Assembly: GCA_051650305.1 (NCBI GenBank)
Contig: JBOFIT010000212.1
Location: forward strand, 1 to 10,876
Source: JBOFDK01 sp051650305
Lineage (GTDB): Bacteria; Bacillota; Clostridia; Lachnospirales; Cellulosilyticaceae
Reading direction: 5' to 3'
Length of the DNA stretch: 10,876 nucleotides
Shown here one piece after another: positions 1 through 5,451 of this stretch. Position 1 is the first letter of the stretch. Every line of letters begins with the position of its first letter. Under the pieces are notes generated by a model that had not been told where the DNA came from, did not search any database, and saw nothing but the letters and a program-made list of their open reading frames with translations. Position numbers and translations under genes: made by a program.

Positions 1-629
1 TTACCATCATCGAATTTTACATTAAAGCCTAAAGCTTCAGCCGTAAAGCGAATAGGAAGATAAGTGGTATCATTATAAAGAATAGTACCTACTTTAGTGC
101 TTGTAAGGTCAATGCTTAGTAGCTCGCCGTTCTCAGGATCATTCTTGTAGATACGGTTAGCTTTTCTGTAGCCAACAGGAAGTTCCAGTCTTACTGTCGG
201 GGTCTCTACGATGGCTGTAGAATGCTCAACATTCCAGCCGACCTTAACATTAAGCGCTTCGCCTACTTGTCTTAAAGGGAGATACACACGTGTTTCATAG
301 CTGAAAGGTCTGGCGTTAATGGGTACAGGCTGACCATCTAAGAACACTGAAATAGTATCAAAGGTAGCAGACTTATCCACATCAATAAGGTCAGAAGGTT
401 CAAACATAAGTATTTCGAGTGTTTTGATATGGATATCTGTGGAAACGACATCAGATTCAGTTGCAGTAGGTGATGAAGTAGGTGCCGCATCTAGTAGAGG
501 TGGTGTTGGTTCGTCAGGTTTAGAAGGTATAAAAAGGCGGGGTACAAGTAGAAGCGAGAGAAGAGCAACTACGAGTACACCGCCTAGAACCAACTTAGAG
601 GTTAAATAAGGTTTTACTTTTTCAAACAT
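1..629 (-). CDS. Membrane-anchored copper amine oxidase N-terminal-like (stalk) domain protein, partial
   Basis: The frame is open from an ATG at 629 to the window edge (209 complete codons), so the C-terminus is missing. The ATG follows AGAAGGAG at 644-637. The protein begins with a short basic stretch (MFEKVKPYLTSK), then a hydrophobic segment at about residues 13-33 that lacks a lipobox or an obvious signal peptidase site. I therefore read it as an N-terminal anchor with the rest outside the cell. A Pro/Ser/Thr-rich linker follows (about 35-60). After it come two copies of the pattern typical of Cu_amine_oxidN1 stalk domains: a short strand, then YLPLRQVGEALNVKVGW and later TYLPIRFTAEALGFNVKF. 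In Clostridia these domains are thought to be wall- or surface-associated modules rather than enzymes; no copper site is implied. The missing C-terminus could carry a catalytic domain, so the function is open. It lies 79 bases downstream of metQ on the same strand, with no clear terminator between them. Confidence 0.85.
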   Translation of the reverse strand, partial: MFEKVKPYLTSKLVLGGVLVVALLSLLLVPRLFIPSKPDEPTPPLLDAAPTSSPTATESDVVSTDIHIKTLEILMFEPSDLIDVDKSATFDTISVFLDGQPVPINARPFSYETRVYLPLRQVGEALNVKVGWNVEHSTAIVETPTVRLELPVGYRKANRIYKNDPENGELLSIDLTSTKVGTILYNDTTYLPIRFTAEALGFNVKFDDG

Positions 630-660
630 AATATCGCTCCTTCTAATTAATCTATTAAAT

Positions 661-694
661 ATTGTAACATTTATGAAGATTATTTAGAAGTCAA
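661..694 (-). promoter_or_regulatory. Possible extended -10 promoter for the stalk-domain gene
   Basis: Read on the minus strand, TGTTACAAT at 669-661 is an extended -10 (TGn plus TACAAT) about 30 bases before the ATG at 629. The only -35-like box, TTGACT at 694-689, is 22 bp away, which is too far for a normal sigma-A promoter. The extended -10 could act alone. Alternatively the gene is read through from metQ, since I see no terminator hairpin between 630 and 708. Confidence 0.3.
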
Positions 695-708
695 AAAAGT
701 GTACAAAA

Positions 709-1518
709 TTATTCAAAAGGTACAACAACACCATCATAATGTTCAGTAATGTAGTTTTGGACTTCATCGCTGGTGAGTATTGTTACAAGTTTTTGGAGAT
801 TTTCATTAGATACTGAATCTTCGCGTGTAGCAAGGATGTTTGCAAATGTTTTTGCACCTTCAGAAGAGCTTTCTTCACTTGCTAGAACTTGATCTGCAAG
901 GCCAGCATCTAAAGCGTAGTTACCATTGATAACAGCAAAGTCCACATCATCTAAAGCACGAGGGATTGTAGCAGCTTCTAACTCCTTGAATTGAAGTTCT
1001 AGAGGGTTAGAAGTAATGTCGTGAATCGTTGCTTCTAGGCCTTTAGATGCATCAAGTGTGATGAGTTCTAAGTTTTCAAGAAGTTGTAAGGCACGAGCTT
1101 CGTTAGTCACGTCATTAGGAAGGGCGATGGTAGCACCTTTTTGGATATTTTCTAAAGATGTGTTTTTACCAGGATAGATACCTAGTGGTTCAAAGTGGAT
1201 AGATGCCACAGAAACGATAGAAGTACCATTGTTTTCATTAAAGGAATCGAGGTAAGGTTGATGCTGGAAGTAGTTCGCATCTAAGTCACCACTCTCAAGG
1301 GCTGTGTTTGGAAGGACATAATCTGTAAAGACTTTAATGTCTAAGGTAATGCCTTCCTCAGCAAGAAGTGGCTTGGCATATTCAAGGATTTCAGCGTGAG
1401 GTACAGGTGATGCACCTACTGTAAGTGTTGTCGTATTTTTTGAAGCGTTAGAGGTACAGCCAGTAAGGGCTATAAGTGCAAGAGAAAGTGTAACGAGTGT
1501 TTGAGTTAATTTTTTCAT
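709..1518 (-). CDS. metQ: Methionine ABC transporter substrate-binding lipoprotein MetQ (NlpA family)
   Basis: This 269-residue protein has the usual length of the NlpA/MetQ family. It opens with a lipoprotein signal peptide (basic MKK, hydrophobic 8-18) and the lipobox LTGC with Cys21 as the lipidated residue, so the mature protein is tethered to the outer face of the membrane. Family-typical segments follow: TVGASPVPHAEIL (about 33-45), LDANYFQHQPYLDSF (about 78-92), ATIALPNDVTNEARAL (about 130-145) and FAVINGNYALDAGL (about 194-207), all part of the NlpA ligand-binding fold. MetQ captures methionine and delivers it to the MetI/MetN pump. The ATG at 1518 is preceded by GAAAGGATG at normal spacing. 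It is the last gene of the metNIQ unit, 37 bases after metI. Substrate assignment to methionine rests on the family, the operon and the methionine T-box upstream; related NlpA proteins bind other ligands. Confidence 0.93.
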   Translation of the reverse strand: MKKLTQTLVTLSLALIALTGCTSNASKNTTTLTVGASPVPHAEILEYAKPLLAEEGITLDIKVFTDYVLPNTALESGDLDANYFQHQPYLDSFNENNGTSIVSVASIHFEPLGIYPGKNTSLENIQKGATIALPNDVTNEARALQLLENLELITLDASKGLEATIHDITSNPLELQFKELEAATIPRALDDVDFAVINGNYALDAGLADQVLASEESSSEGAKTFANILATREDSVSNENLQKLVTILTSDEVQNYITEHYDGVVVPFE

Positions 1519-1555
1519 GATAAAATCATCCTTTCGATTTATAAAATTATTTGAT

Positions 1556-2218
1556 TTAGTTTTTTTTCTTGTCTAACTTATTTGCTAAAGTGTTAAAAAT
1601 GAGTTGAATGCTTTGTACAAGTAAGATAAGAATAATAATTGTAAGGAGCATTACTGAGTAGTCATAGCGGTGATAGCCATAACGAATGGCGATATCACCA
1701 AGGCCGCCTCCACCAACAGTACCAGCCATAGCTGAGTAACCAATGAGTGTAATCATAGAAATAGATAGGCCACGGACGATAGATGGAAGTGCTTCAGGAA
1801 GCATTACTTTATGGATAACTTGCCAAGTCGTACAGCCCATTGCGCGCGCAGATTCAATGAGGCTCATATCTAACTCGGAAAGAGAACTTTCGATAAGTCT
1901 GGCAATAAAAGGTGCTGCCCCTATCACTAAAGGAACGATAGCGGCTGTGGAACCGATGCTCTTCCCTACGATAACTTTTGTAAGAGGAAAGAGGGCAACG
2001 ATAAGAATTAAAAAAGGTATGGATCTACCGATATTAATAAACCATCCCACCACACTTTGGATAAAGCGATTAGGTCTAAGATGCCCAGGCTGGGTAATAA
2101 CCATCAGAATACCTAACGGTAAACCTAAAATATAAGCGAAGCAGGTAGATAGTACTGTCATATAGAGCGTTTCTAACGTTCCTTGTAATAAAAGATCTGT
2201 ATAAGTTGATAGATTCAT
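1556..2218 (-). CDS. metI: Methionine ABC transporter permease MetI
   Basis: The 220-residue protein has the normal MetI length and about five hydrophobic membrane segments (near residues 17-41, 56-80, 88-110, 150-170 and 190-210). The EAA loop that docks on the ATPase is clear at about 122-150: ESARAMGCTTWQVIHKVMLP followed by EALPSIVRG. Other family stretches are NIGRSIPFLILI (62-73) and GTVGGGGLGDIAIRYGY in the C-terminal third. It forms the membrane channel of the MetNIQ importer, as a dimer in characterised relatives. The ATG at 2218 is preceded by AAAGGAG with a 7-base spacer. metN ends 12 bases upstream, so the two are translated from one message. Confidence 0.95.
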   Translation of the reverse strand: MNLSTYTDLLLQGTLETLYMTVLSTCFAYILGLPLGILMVITQPGHLRPNRFIQSVVGWFINIGRSIPFLILIVALFPLTKVIVGKSIGSTAAIVPLVIGAAPFIARLIESSLSELDMSLIESARAMGCTTWQVIHKVMLPEALPSIVRGLSISMITLIGYSAMAGTVGGGGLGDIAIRYGYHRYDYSVMLLTIIILILLVQSIQLIFNTLANKLDKKKN

Positions 2219-2230
2219 CGTGTCACTCCT

Positions 2231-2959
2231 TTAAATGAGAAATTGTTGGGTAATGGGATGGGTAGCCTGAGCGAGGATAGATGAAAGAGGGCCAGCCTCT
2301 GCCACTTCAGCTTCGTGCAGTACCACCACATCGGTACATATACTTTTAACCACATCGATATCATGGGTAATGATGACGATGGTTACACCTAGGGTTTTGT
2401 TAATATGTGCCAGTAAATCTAAGATGGCTTTCGTGGTGATGCAGTCCAGTGCGGAAGTAGGTTCATCACATAAAAGTAATTTAGGGTTGTTTGCAAGTGC
2501 ACGGGCAATAGCCACACGTTGCTTTTGGCCACCACTGAGTTTACTAGGATAGCTTGTGGCTTTATCCTCTAGGCCTACAAGTTGGAGAAGCTCAGAGACT
2601 CTTCTTGTTATGTAGTCTTTTGGGTGTCTATCAATCTCAAGAGGAAGTGCTACATTCTCCGCCACTGTCTTTTGAAGCATCAGGTTATACCCTTGGAAGA
2701 CGGTACCCACTTCTTTATGAAAATTGATTTTTTCTTTAGGGGACAAGTTCAGAAGTGTTTTGCCGTTGACGATGATGTTGCCACTTGTAGGTACATCCAG
2801 CCCGCCTATAATGCGAAGGAGTGTACTTTTGCCAGCGCCACTTAGGCCTATGATACCTGTAATATCACCATGATTAATATGGAGATTGATGTTGTTTAGT
2901 ACATTGAGTTTCTGTGTAGAAGTCCCAAAAGTTTTTGTAAGATTAGTTGCTCGAATCAT
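2231..2959 (-). CDS. metN: Methionine ABC transporter ATP-binding protein MetN, short form without NIL domain
   Basis: This is a complete ABC ATPase. Counting from the ATG at 2959 it has Walker A GLSGAGKST (38-46), Q-loop Gln89, signature LSGGQKQR (141-148), Walker B LLLCDEP (161-167), D-loop SALD (169-172) and switch His199. It drives methionine import with MetI and MetQ. I prefer the ATG at 2959 (242 residues) over the in-frame GTG at 2968, because GAGGTGA lies five bases before the ATG while the GTG sits inside that ribosome binding site. MetN of E. coli or B. subtilis is about 340 residues because a C-terminal NIL (ACT-like) domain binds cytoplasmic methionine and shuts the pump. Here the protein stops just after the ATPase core (ends HPITQQFLI), so that domain is absent. 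The residue after SALD is Cys where Pro is common. It is the first gene after the T-box. Confidence 0.93.
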   Translation of the reverse strand: MIRATNLTKTFGTSTQKLNVLNNINLHINHGDITGIIGLSGAGKSTLLRIIGGLDVPTSGNIIVNGKTLLNLSPKEKINFHKEVGTVFQGYNLMLQKTVAENVALPLEIDRHPKDYITRRVSELLQLVGLEDKATSYPSKLSGGQKQRVAIARALANNPKLLLCDEPTSALDCITTKAILDLLAHINKTLGVTIVIITHDIDVVKSICTDVVVLHEAEVAEAGPLSSILAQATHPITQQFLI

Positions 2960-3000
2960 GATTGTCACCTCGGATAAAGTAATGGAATAAATTTAAAAAT

Positions 3001-3052
3001 AAAATCAAAAAAGCCCTCGTCCTTTAATGCATGCATTAAAGGACGAGGGCTT
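3001..3052 (-). terminator. T-box terminator, perfect 42-bp palindrome plus U tract
   Basis: Positions 3011-3052 form a perfect 42-bp inverted repeat centred between 3031 and 3032, with no spacer. On the minus strand it is followed directly by TTTTTTGATTTT (3012-3001), so it is a strong intrinsic terminator in that direction only. Its 5' arm contains the bases that the antiterminator sequesters (3046-3038), which is the switch of the T-box. The RNA needs a small loop at the apex, probably within TGCATGCA. Confidence 0.93.
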
Positions 3053-3307
3053 AAGCCGCCGTGTTACCACCTTTATTCACTTATACCTCGCGGTACAAGC
3101 CTCCTCAAGTACGTACACAATGTGTATTATACTTTATCGCTATAACGGGCGCCCCCGTCGTAGCCTAAGTAGCCAAAACTACCTCGGTACGCTGCTCCAA
3201 GACCATCTTCAGTAATGACTTAATCGCCTGCTCTCACCACACACAGGTTCTCTGTAAATTGCCTCATTACGTACTCTTCTTTTCAAAGCTTTTAAGTTAT
3301 GTAATTA
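3003..3307 (-). promoter_or_regulatory. Methionine T-box leader (tRNA-sensing riboswitch) of metNIQ
   Basis: Read on the minus strand. Stem I: basal strand near 3292, loop-E element AGUA (3275-3272), helix GTAATGA (3270-3264) pairing perfectly with TCATTAC (3218-3212), then AGAGA (3253-3249) and a distal hairpin closed by CCTG/CAGG with GGTGAGAG inside. The specifier loop has GAA (3210-3208), one base, then AUG (3206-3204) followed by a purine, matching the T-box layout GAA-N-codon-R; the codon is methionine. A hairpin ACGGG-GGCG-CCCGT sits at 3158-3145. Stem III is CUUGUACC-GCGA-GGUAUAAG (3099-3080). The T-box proper reads AAAGG-UGGUAAC-ACGG (3074-3059): AAAGG pairs with CCUUU (3042-3038), ACGG with UCGU (3046-3043), leaving a 7-base bulge whose UGGU can pair with an ACCA tRNA end. 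Uncharged tRNA-Met should stabilise this antiterminator and switch metNIQ on when methionine is scarce; charged tRNA allows the terminator. Confidence 0.93.
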
Positions 3308-3313
3308 GTTAGT

Positions 3314-3343
3314 ATTATAAACAAGAGTACAAACAAATGTCAA
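3314..3343 (-). promoter_or_regulatory. Sigma-A promoter of the metNIQ T-box operon
   Basis: On the minus strand, a perfect -35 TTGACA (3343-3338) and a perfect -10 TATAAT (3319-3314) are separated by 18 bp. Transcription should begin near 3307, about 15 bases before the T-box stem I, which fits a full T-box leader of about 300 bases. Such a consensus promoter suggests constant initiation, with control left to attenuation. Confidence 0.8.
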
Positions 3344-3398
3344 CAGCATAGAGTTCTGAAAAAATACAATAAAATAAATAAAAAATATACAAAATAAA

Positions 3399-3431
3399 CA
3401 AAAATGCCGTAGACGACACGTCTTACGGCAT
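3399..3431 (-). terminator. Intrinsic terminator of the prolyl isomerase gene
   Basis: Positions 3404-3431 fold as ATGCCGTA and GACG pairing with CGTC and TACGGCAT, with a 3-base loop and one bulged base at 3423. On the minus strand a TTTTTG tract follows. It lies 10 bases beyond the isomerase stop codon and about 60 bases upstream of the metNIQ promoter, so it separates the two units. A-rich sequence on the other side gives a T run on the plus strand as well, but there is no plus-strand gene to end here. Confidence 0.88.
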
Positions 3432-3440
3432 TTTTTTATT

Positions 3441-4187
3441 TTAAGCTTCGATCATTTCTACAGCGTATTTTTGTTTAAGTTCTGCTTGCTTTTCAGCATA
3501 AACAACATTTGTTTTTACAGAAGCACAGTAGTTTTTCACTTGGTCAATTACTTCTTCGAATTTAACTTCTGGTGCATCTTTGATTGCTACAGCTTTGATT
3601 AAGTGGAAACCAAATTGTGTTTGTACAGGAGCAGAAATATCGCCATCTTTCATAGCAAATACAGCTTGCTCAAATTCAGGAACCATTTGACCAGTGCTGA
3701 ATTCTCCTAAATCACCGCCTCTTTCTTTTGAAGGACAAAGTGAGTATTTTACAGCAGCATCTTCAAATGCAAGACCTTCTGCGATTTCTTTTGCGATACT
3801 ATCAGCTTCTTCTTGTGTTTGAACTAAGATATGGCTAGCACGAGCAGAAGGTTGTGCTTTGAACATATCAGGGTTTTGATCGAAGTGTGCACGTGCTTCT
3901 TCGTCAGAAACAGTGATGTTAGAAAGAAGTTTGTTAAGTGCATATTGCTTAAGAAGATTGCTCTTCATTTGCTCTAAAGCTACAACGAAAGCTTCTTCTT
4001 TGTCTAAGCCATTTTCTACAGCATCAGAGTAGAAAAGTTCTTGTGTAACAAGTTCTTCGATAAGTTTTTTGCGACCATCTGCATTTGCAAAACGTGATGC
4101 ATTAGGGCCTAAGTTTTGGATAAGTGCATTGAGGTCAGCTTCAGTAATCATTCTGCCGTCAACTTTTGCGATTAATTTTTCATTCAT
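3441..4187 (-). CDS. Parvulin-type peptidyl-prolyl cis-trans isomerase, no signal peptide
   Basis: The ATG at 4187, seven bases after AAAGGAG, gives 248 residues; an in-frame upstream ATG at 4229 has no ribosome binding site and would add a lysine/arginine-rich tail across the promoter. Residues 1-110 are a helical SurA/PrsA-like N-terminal chaperone region (VDGRMITEADLNALI, then helices rich in Glu, Lys and Leu). Residues 115-205 are the rotamase domain: ASHILV with His119, RGGDLGEFSTGQMVPEFEQAVFAM (156-179) and the closing QFGFHLIK with His195. A C-terminal helix follows (about 207-240). Secreted relatives (PrsA, SurA) carry a signal peptide; this one begins MNEKLIAKVDG with no hydrophobic segment, so I infer a cytoplasmic foldase, a form common in Clostridia. 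It catalyses Xaa-Pro isomerisation during protein folding; clients are unknown. It forms a single-gene unit with its own promoter and terminator. Confidence 0.9.
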   Translation of the reverse strand: MNEKLIAKVDGRMITEADLNALIQNLGPNASRFANADGRKKLIEELVTQELFYSDAVENGLDKEEAFVVALEQMKSNLLKQYALNKLLSNITVSDEEARAHFDQNPDMFKAQPSARASHILVQTQEEADSIAKEIAEGLAFEDAAVKYSLCPSKERGGDLGEFSTGQMVPEFEQAVFAMKDGDISAPVQTQFGFHLIKAVAIKDAPEVKFEEVIDQVKNYCASVKTNVVYAEKQAELKQKYAVEMIEA

Positions 4188-4219
4188 AGAAGTTCTCCTT
4201 TTAAATATGATATGTTTCC

Positions 4220-4248
4220 ATCTTAACATTTCTTAGGAAGATTGTAAA
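4220..4248 (-). promoter_or_regulatory. Putative sigma-A promoter of the isomerase gene
   Basis: On the minus strand, TTTACA (4248-4243) and TAAGAT (4225-4220) are 17 bp apart. This places the start about 25 bases before the ATG at 4187. Each box is one mismatch off consensus. Confidence 0.55.
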
Positions 4249-4318
4249 ACAAAGGCATAAAATACTGATAATAACTTGGTGTCATACATAGGATAAACAA
4301 AAAGGAAGGGGTGAGGAT

Positions 4319-5335
4319 GTGGCTGATGCGTGGACCCAAATAAGAGAAATAATCCAACAATACTACAGGGTATACTATGAAATGCTAGGACAACAAAATA
4401 GCAATCCTTATAAAATGCAACATTTTTTTGCTACTACTTTTAGGGGCAATAAGCTGTATAAAAAAGAGTGGATGCTGCTACGAAATCAAATAGAGCATAA
4501 TAAGGAACAGCCGTTATCGCTACTTTTTCAGCAACCACAAATCACTATCGAATGGCATTCCATTGTGATTTATGGGATGAGTGCAAGAGTGGGACTGAAA
4601 GTTTATAGTCGAATGGATTATGAGGGGTATACACCAGGTACCATCTTATGCAGTGGCTATCAGGAAATAGAACTGACAAGTAAATACAAGAGATGGTATA
4701 TAGAGAACAAAGTCGATGAAGAAATATACAGAATTGAAAGCAAAGGCAAAAAAAAGAGAAGACAAGAAAGAGGGCTCATGAGAGAAAGAAAAGAGGAAAA
4801 AGAAGTAAAAGGTACGTATGACAGAGAAAAAGCAGTAGCTTATGCAAAGCAATATGCCATCACACCCAATACCCAGAAATGGAAGTATTATGGCGGCTAT
4901 GGTGGAGATTGTACAAATTTTGTATCCCAGTGTCTTTATGCAGGGAATATTCCTTTTGATAACCAAGGGGAAGACGTCATGAAAAAATGGTACTGGTATT
5001 CAGATGACTACCGAACACCTAGTTGGACAAGTGCTGATGCCTTTAAATTCTATATGTTGAATAATAAAGGCTACGGCTTAGTGGCAAAACTTTCAGATTT
5101 ACAACATATGGTGCCAGGAGATGTCATCCAACTAGGAACATTAGAAAAAACGACACATAGTATGTTGGTGATGGAACTTATCTATAAAGATGATACGAAG
5201 CAAGAAATCGCAGATGTCCTTGTGGCACAACACTCAATCGATGGGGGTATTAGCGGCTATAATATCCCTCTTTCTACAAAAATACCACCAAAGCTTTATT
5301 TTAAAATAATGGGGTATAACCCTATATACACTTGA
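4319..5335 (+). CDS. Putative amidase-domain protein (Amidase_6-like), GTG start
   Basis: The protein has 338 residues. The start is GTG at 4319, preceded by GGAAGGGGTGAGG; the overlapping ATG at 4317 is in another frame and closes after eight codons. Residues 1-140 form an alpha/beta region I do not recognise. Residues 143-163 are a highly charged linker rich in Lys, Arg and Glu. Residues 167-338 look like the 'putative amidase domain' family (NlpC/P60-like cysteine fold): YDREKAVAYAKQYA, then GGDCTNFVSQCLYAGN with likely catalytic Cys198, WYWYSDD (224-230), PSWTSADAFKFYM, PGDVIQL (266-272), His280 in THSMLVM and a second histidine, His305, in VAQHS. The chemistry would be amide hydrolysis, perhaps of peptidoglycan peptides, but no signal peptide or membrane segment is visible, so the site of action is unclear. 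It is divergent from the isomerase gene and 116 bases upstream of spoIIE on the same strand. Confidence 0.82.
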   Translation: MADAWTQIREIIQQYYRVYYEMLGQQNSNPYKMQHFFATTFRGNKLYKKEWMLLRNQIEHNKEQPLSLLFQQPQITIEWHSIVIYGMSARVGLKVYSRMDYEGYTPGTILCSGYQEIELTSKYKRWYIENKVDEEIYRIESKGKKKRRQERGLMRERKEEKEVKGTYDREKAVAYAKQYAITPNTQKWKYYGGYGGDCTNFVSQCLYAGNIPFDNQGEDVMKKWYWYSDDYRTPSWTSADAFKFYMLNNKGYGLVAKLSDLQHMVPGDVIQLGTLEKTTHSMLVMELIYKDDTKQEIADVLVAQHSIDGGISGYNIPLSTKIPPKLYFKIMGYNPIYT

Positions 5336-5361
5336 AAATAAGAGAGAATGTCAGCTAAAAA

Positions 5362-5368
5362 TGTCTAA
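5362..5368 (+). promoter_or_regulatory. Candidate Spo0A box upstream of spoIIE
   Basis: TGTCTAA differs from the 0A box TGTCGAA at one position and lies about 27 bp upstream of the spoIIE -35 box, near -70 from the inferred start. A seven-base near-match is weak on its own; its value is the position beside a promoter of Spo0A-dependent type. Confidence 0.35.
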
Positions 5369-5394
5369 AACTTTTATGGAAAAGCATACAGATA

Positions 5395-5427
5395 TTTACA
5401 AATATTTCAAGAAGGTATCTCTATAAT
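5395..5427 (+). promoter_or_regulatory. spoIIE promoter with 21-bp spacer (Spo0A-activated type)
   Basis: TTTACA (5395-5400) and a perfect TATAAT (5422-5427) are separated by exactly 21 bp, several bases beyond the 17-bp optimum. From established knowledge, B. subtilis spoIIE and spoIIG promoters have this over-long spacing and need phosphorylated Spo0A to let sigma-A RNA polymerase work. The inferred start near 5434 is just before the ribosome binding site GGAGG at 5440-5444, giving a short leader. Confidence 0.65.
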
Positions 5428-5451
5428 GAAAGAAGTGTAGGAGGGAAGAAA

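Noticed and set aside
424..609. Plus-strand open frame of 61 codons.
   Set aside because: It lies antisense inside the stalk-domain gene, has a low-complexity composition and no ribosome binding site; a shadow of the real frame.
630..708. Searched for a terminator after metQ.
   Set aside because: Only a short T run within AT-rich sequence is present; no convincing stem, so no terminator is called and readthrough remains possible.
3027..3215. Plus-strand open frame of 62 codons.
   Set aside because: It is antisense to the T-box leader, whose RNA structure explains the region.
3108..3275. An 8-base complement, AGTACGTA (3275-3268) with TACGTACT (3115-3108) on the minus strand, enclosing stem I of the T-box.
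   Set aside because: Pairing would consume the AGUA loop-E element and the helix that closes the specifier loop. The local stem I pairing is more consistent with the T-box family, and the motif is nearly self-complementary, so chance is likely.
4257..4290. CATACATA at 4283-4290 with an ATA 18 bases upstream, resembling a sigma-E sporulation promoter for the amidase gene.
   Set aside because: The -10 has a mismatch at its last base and the -35 core is only three bases in an AT-rich region. It is suggestive but too weak to list as a feature.
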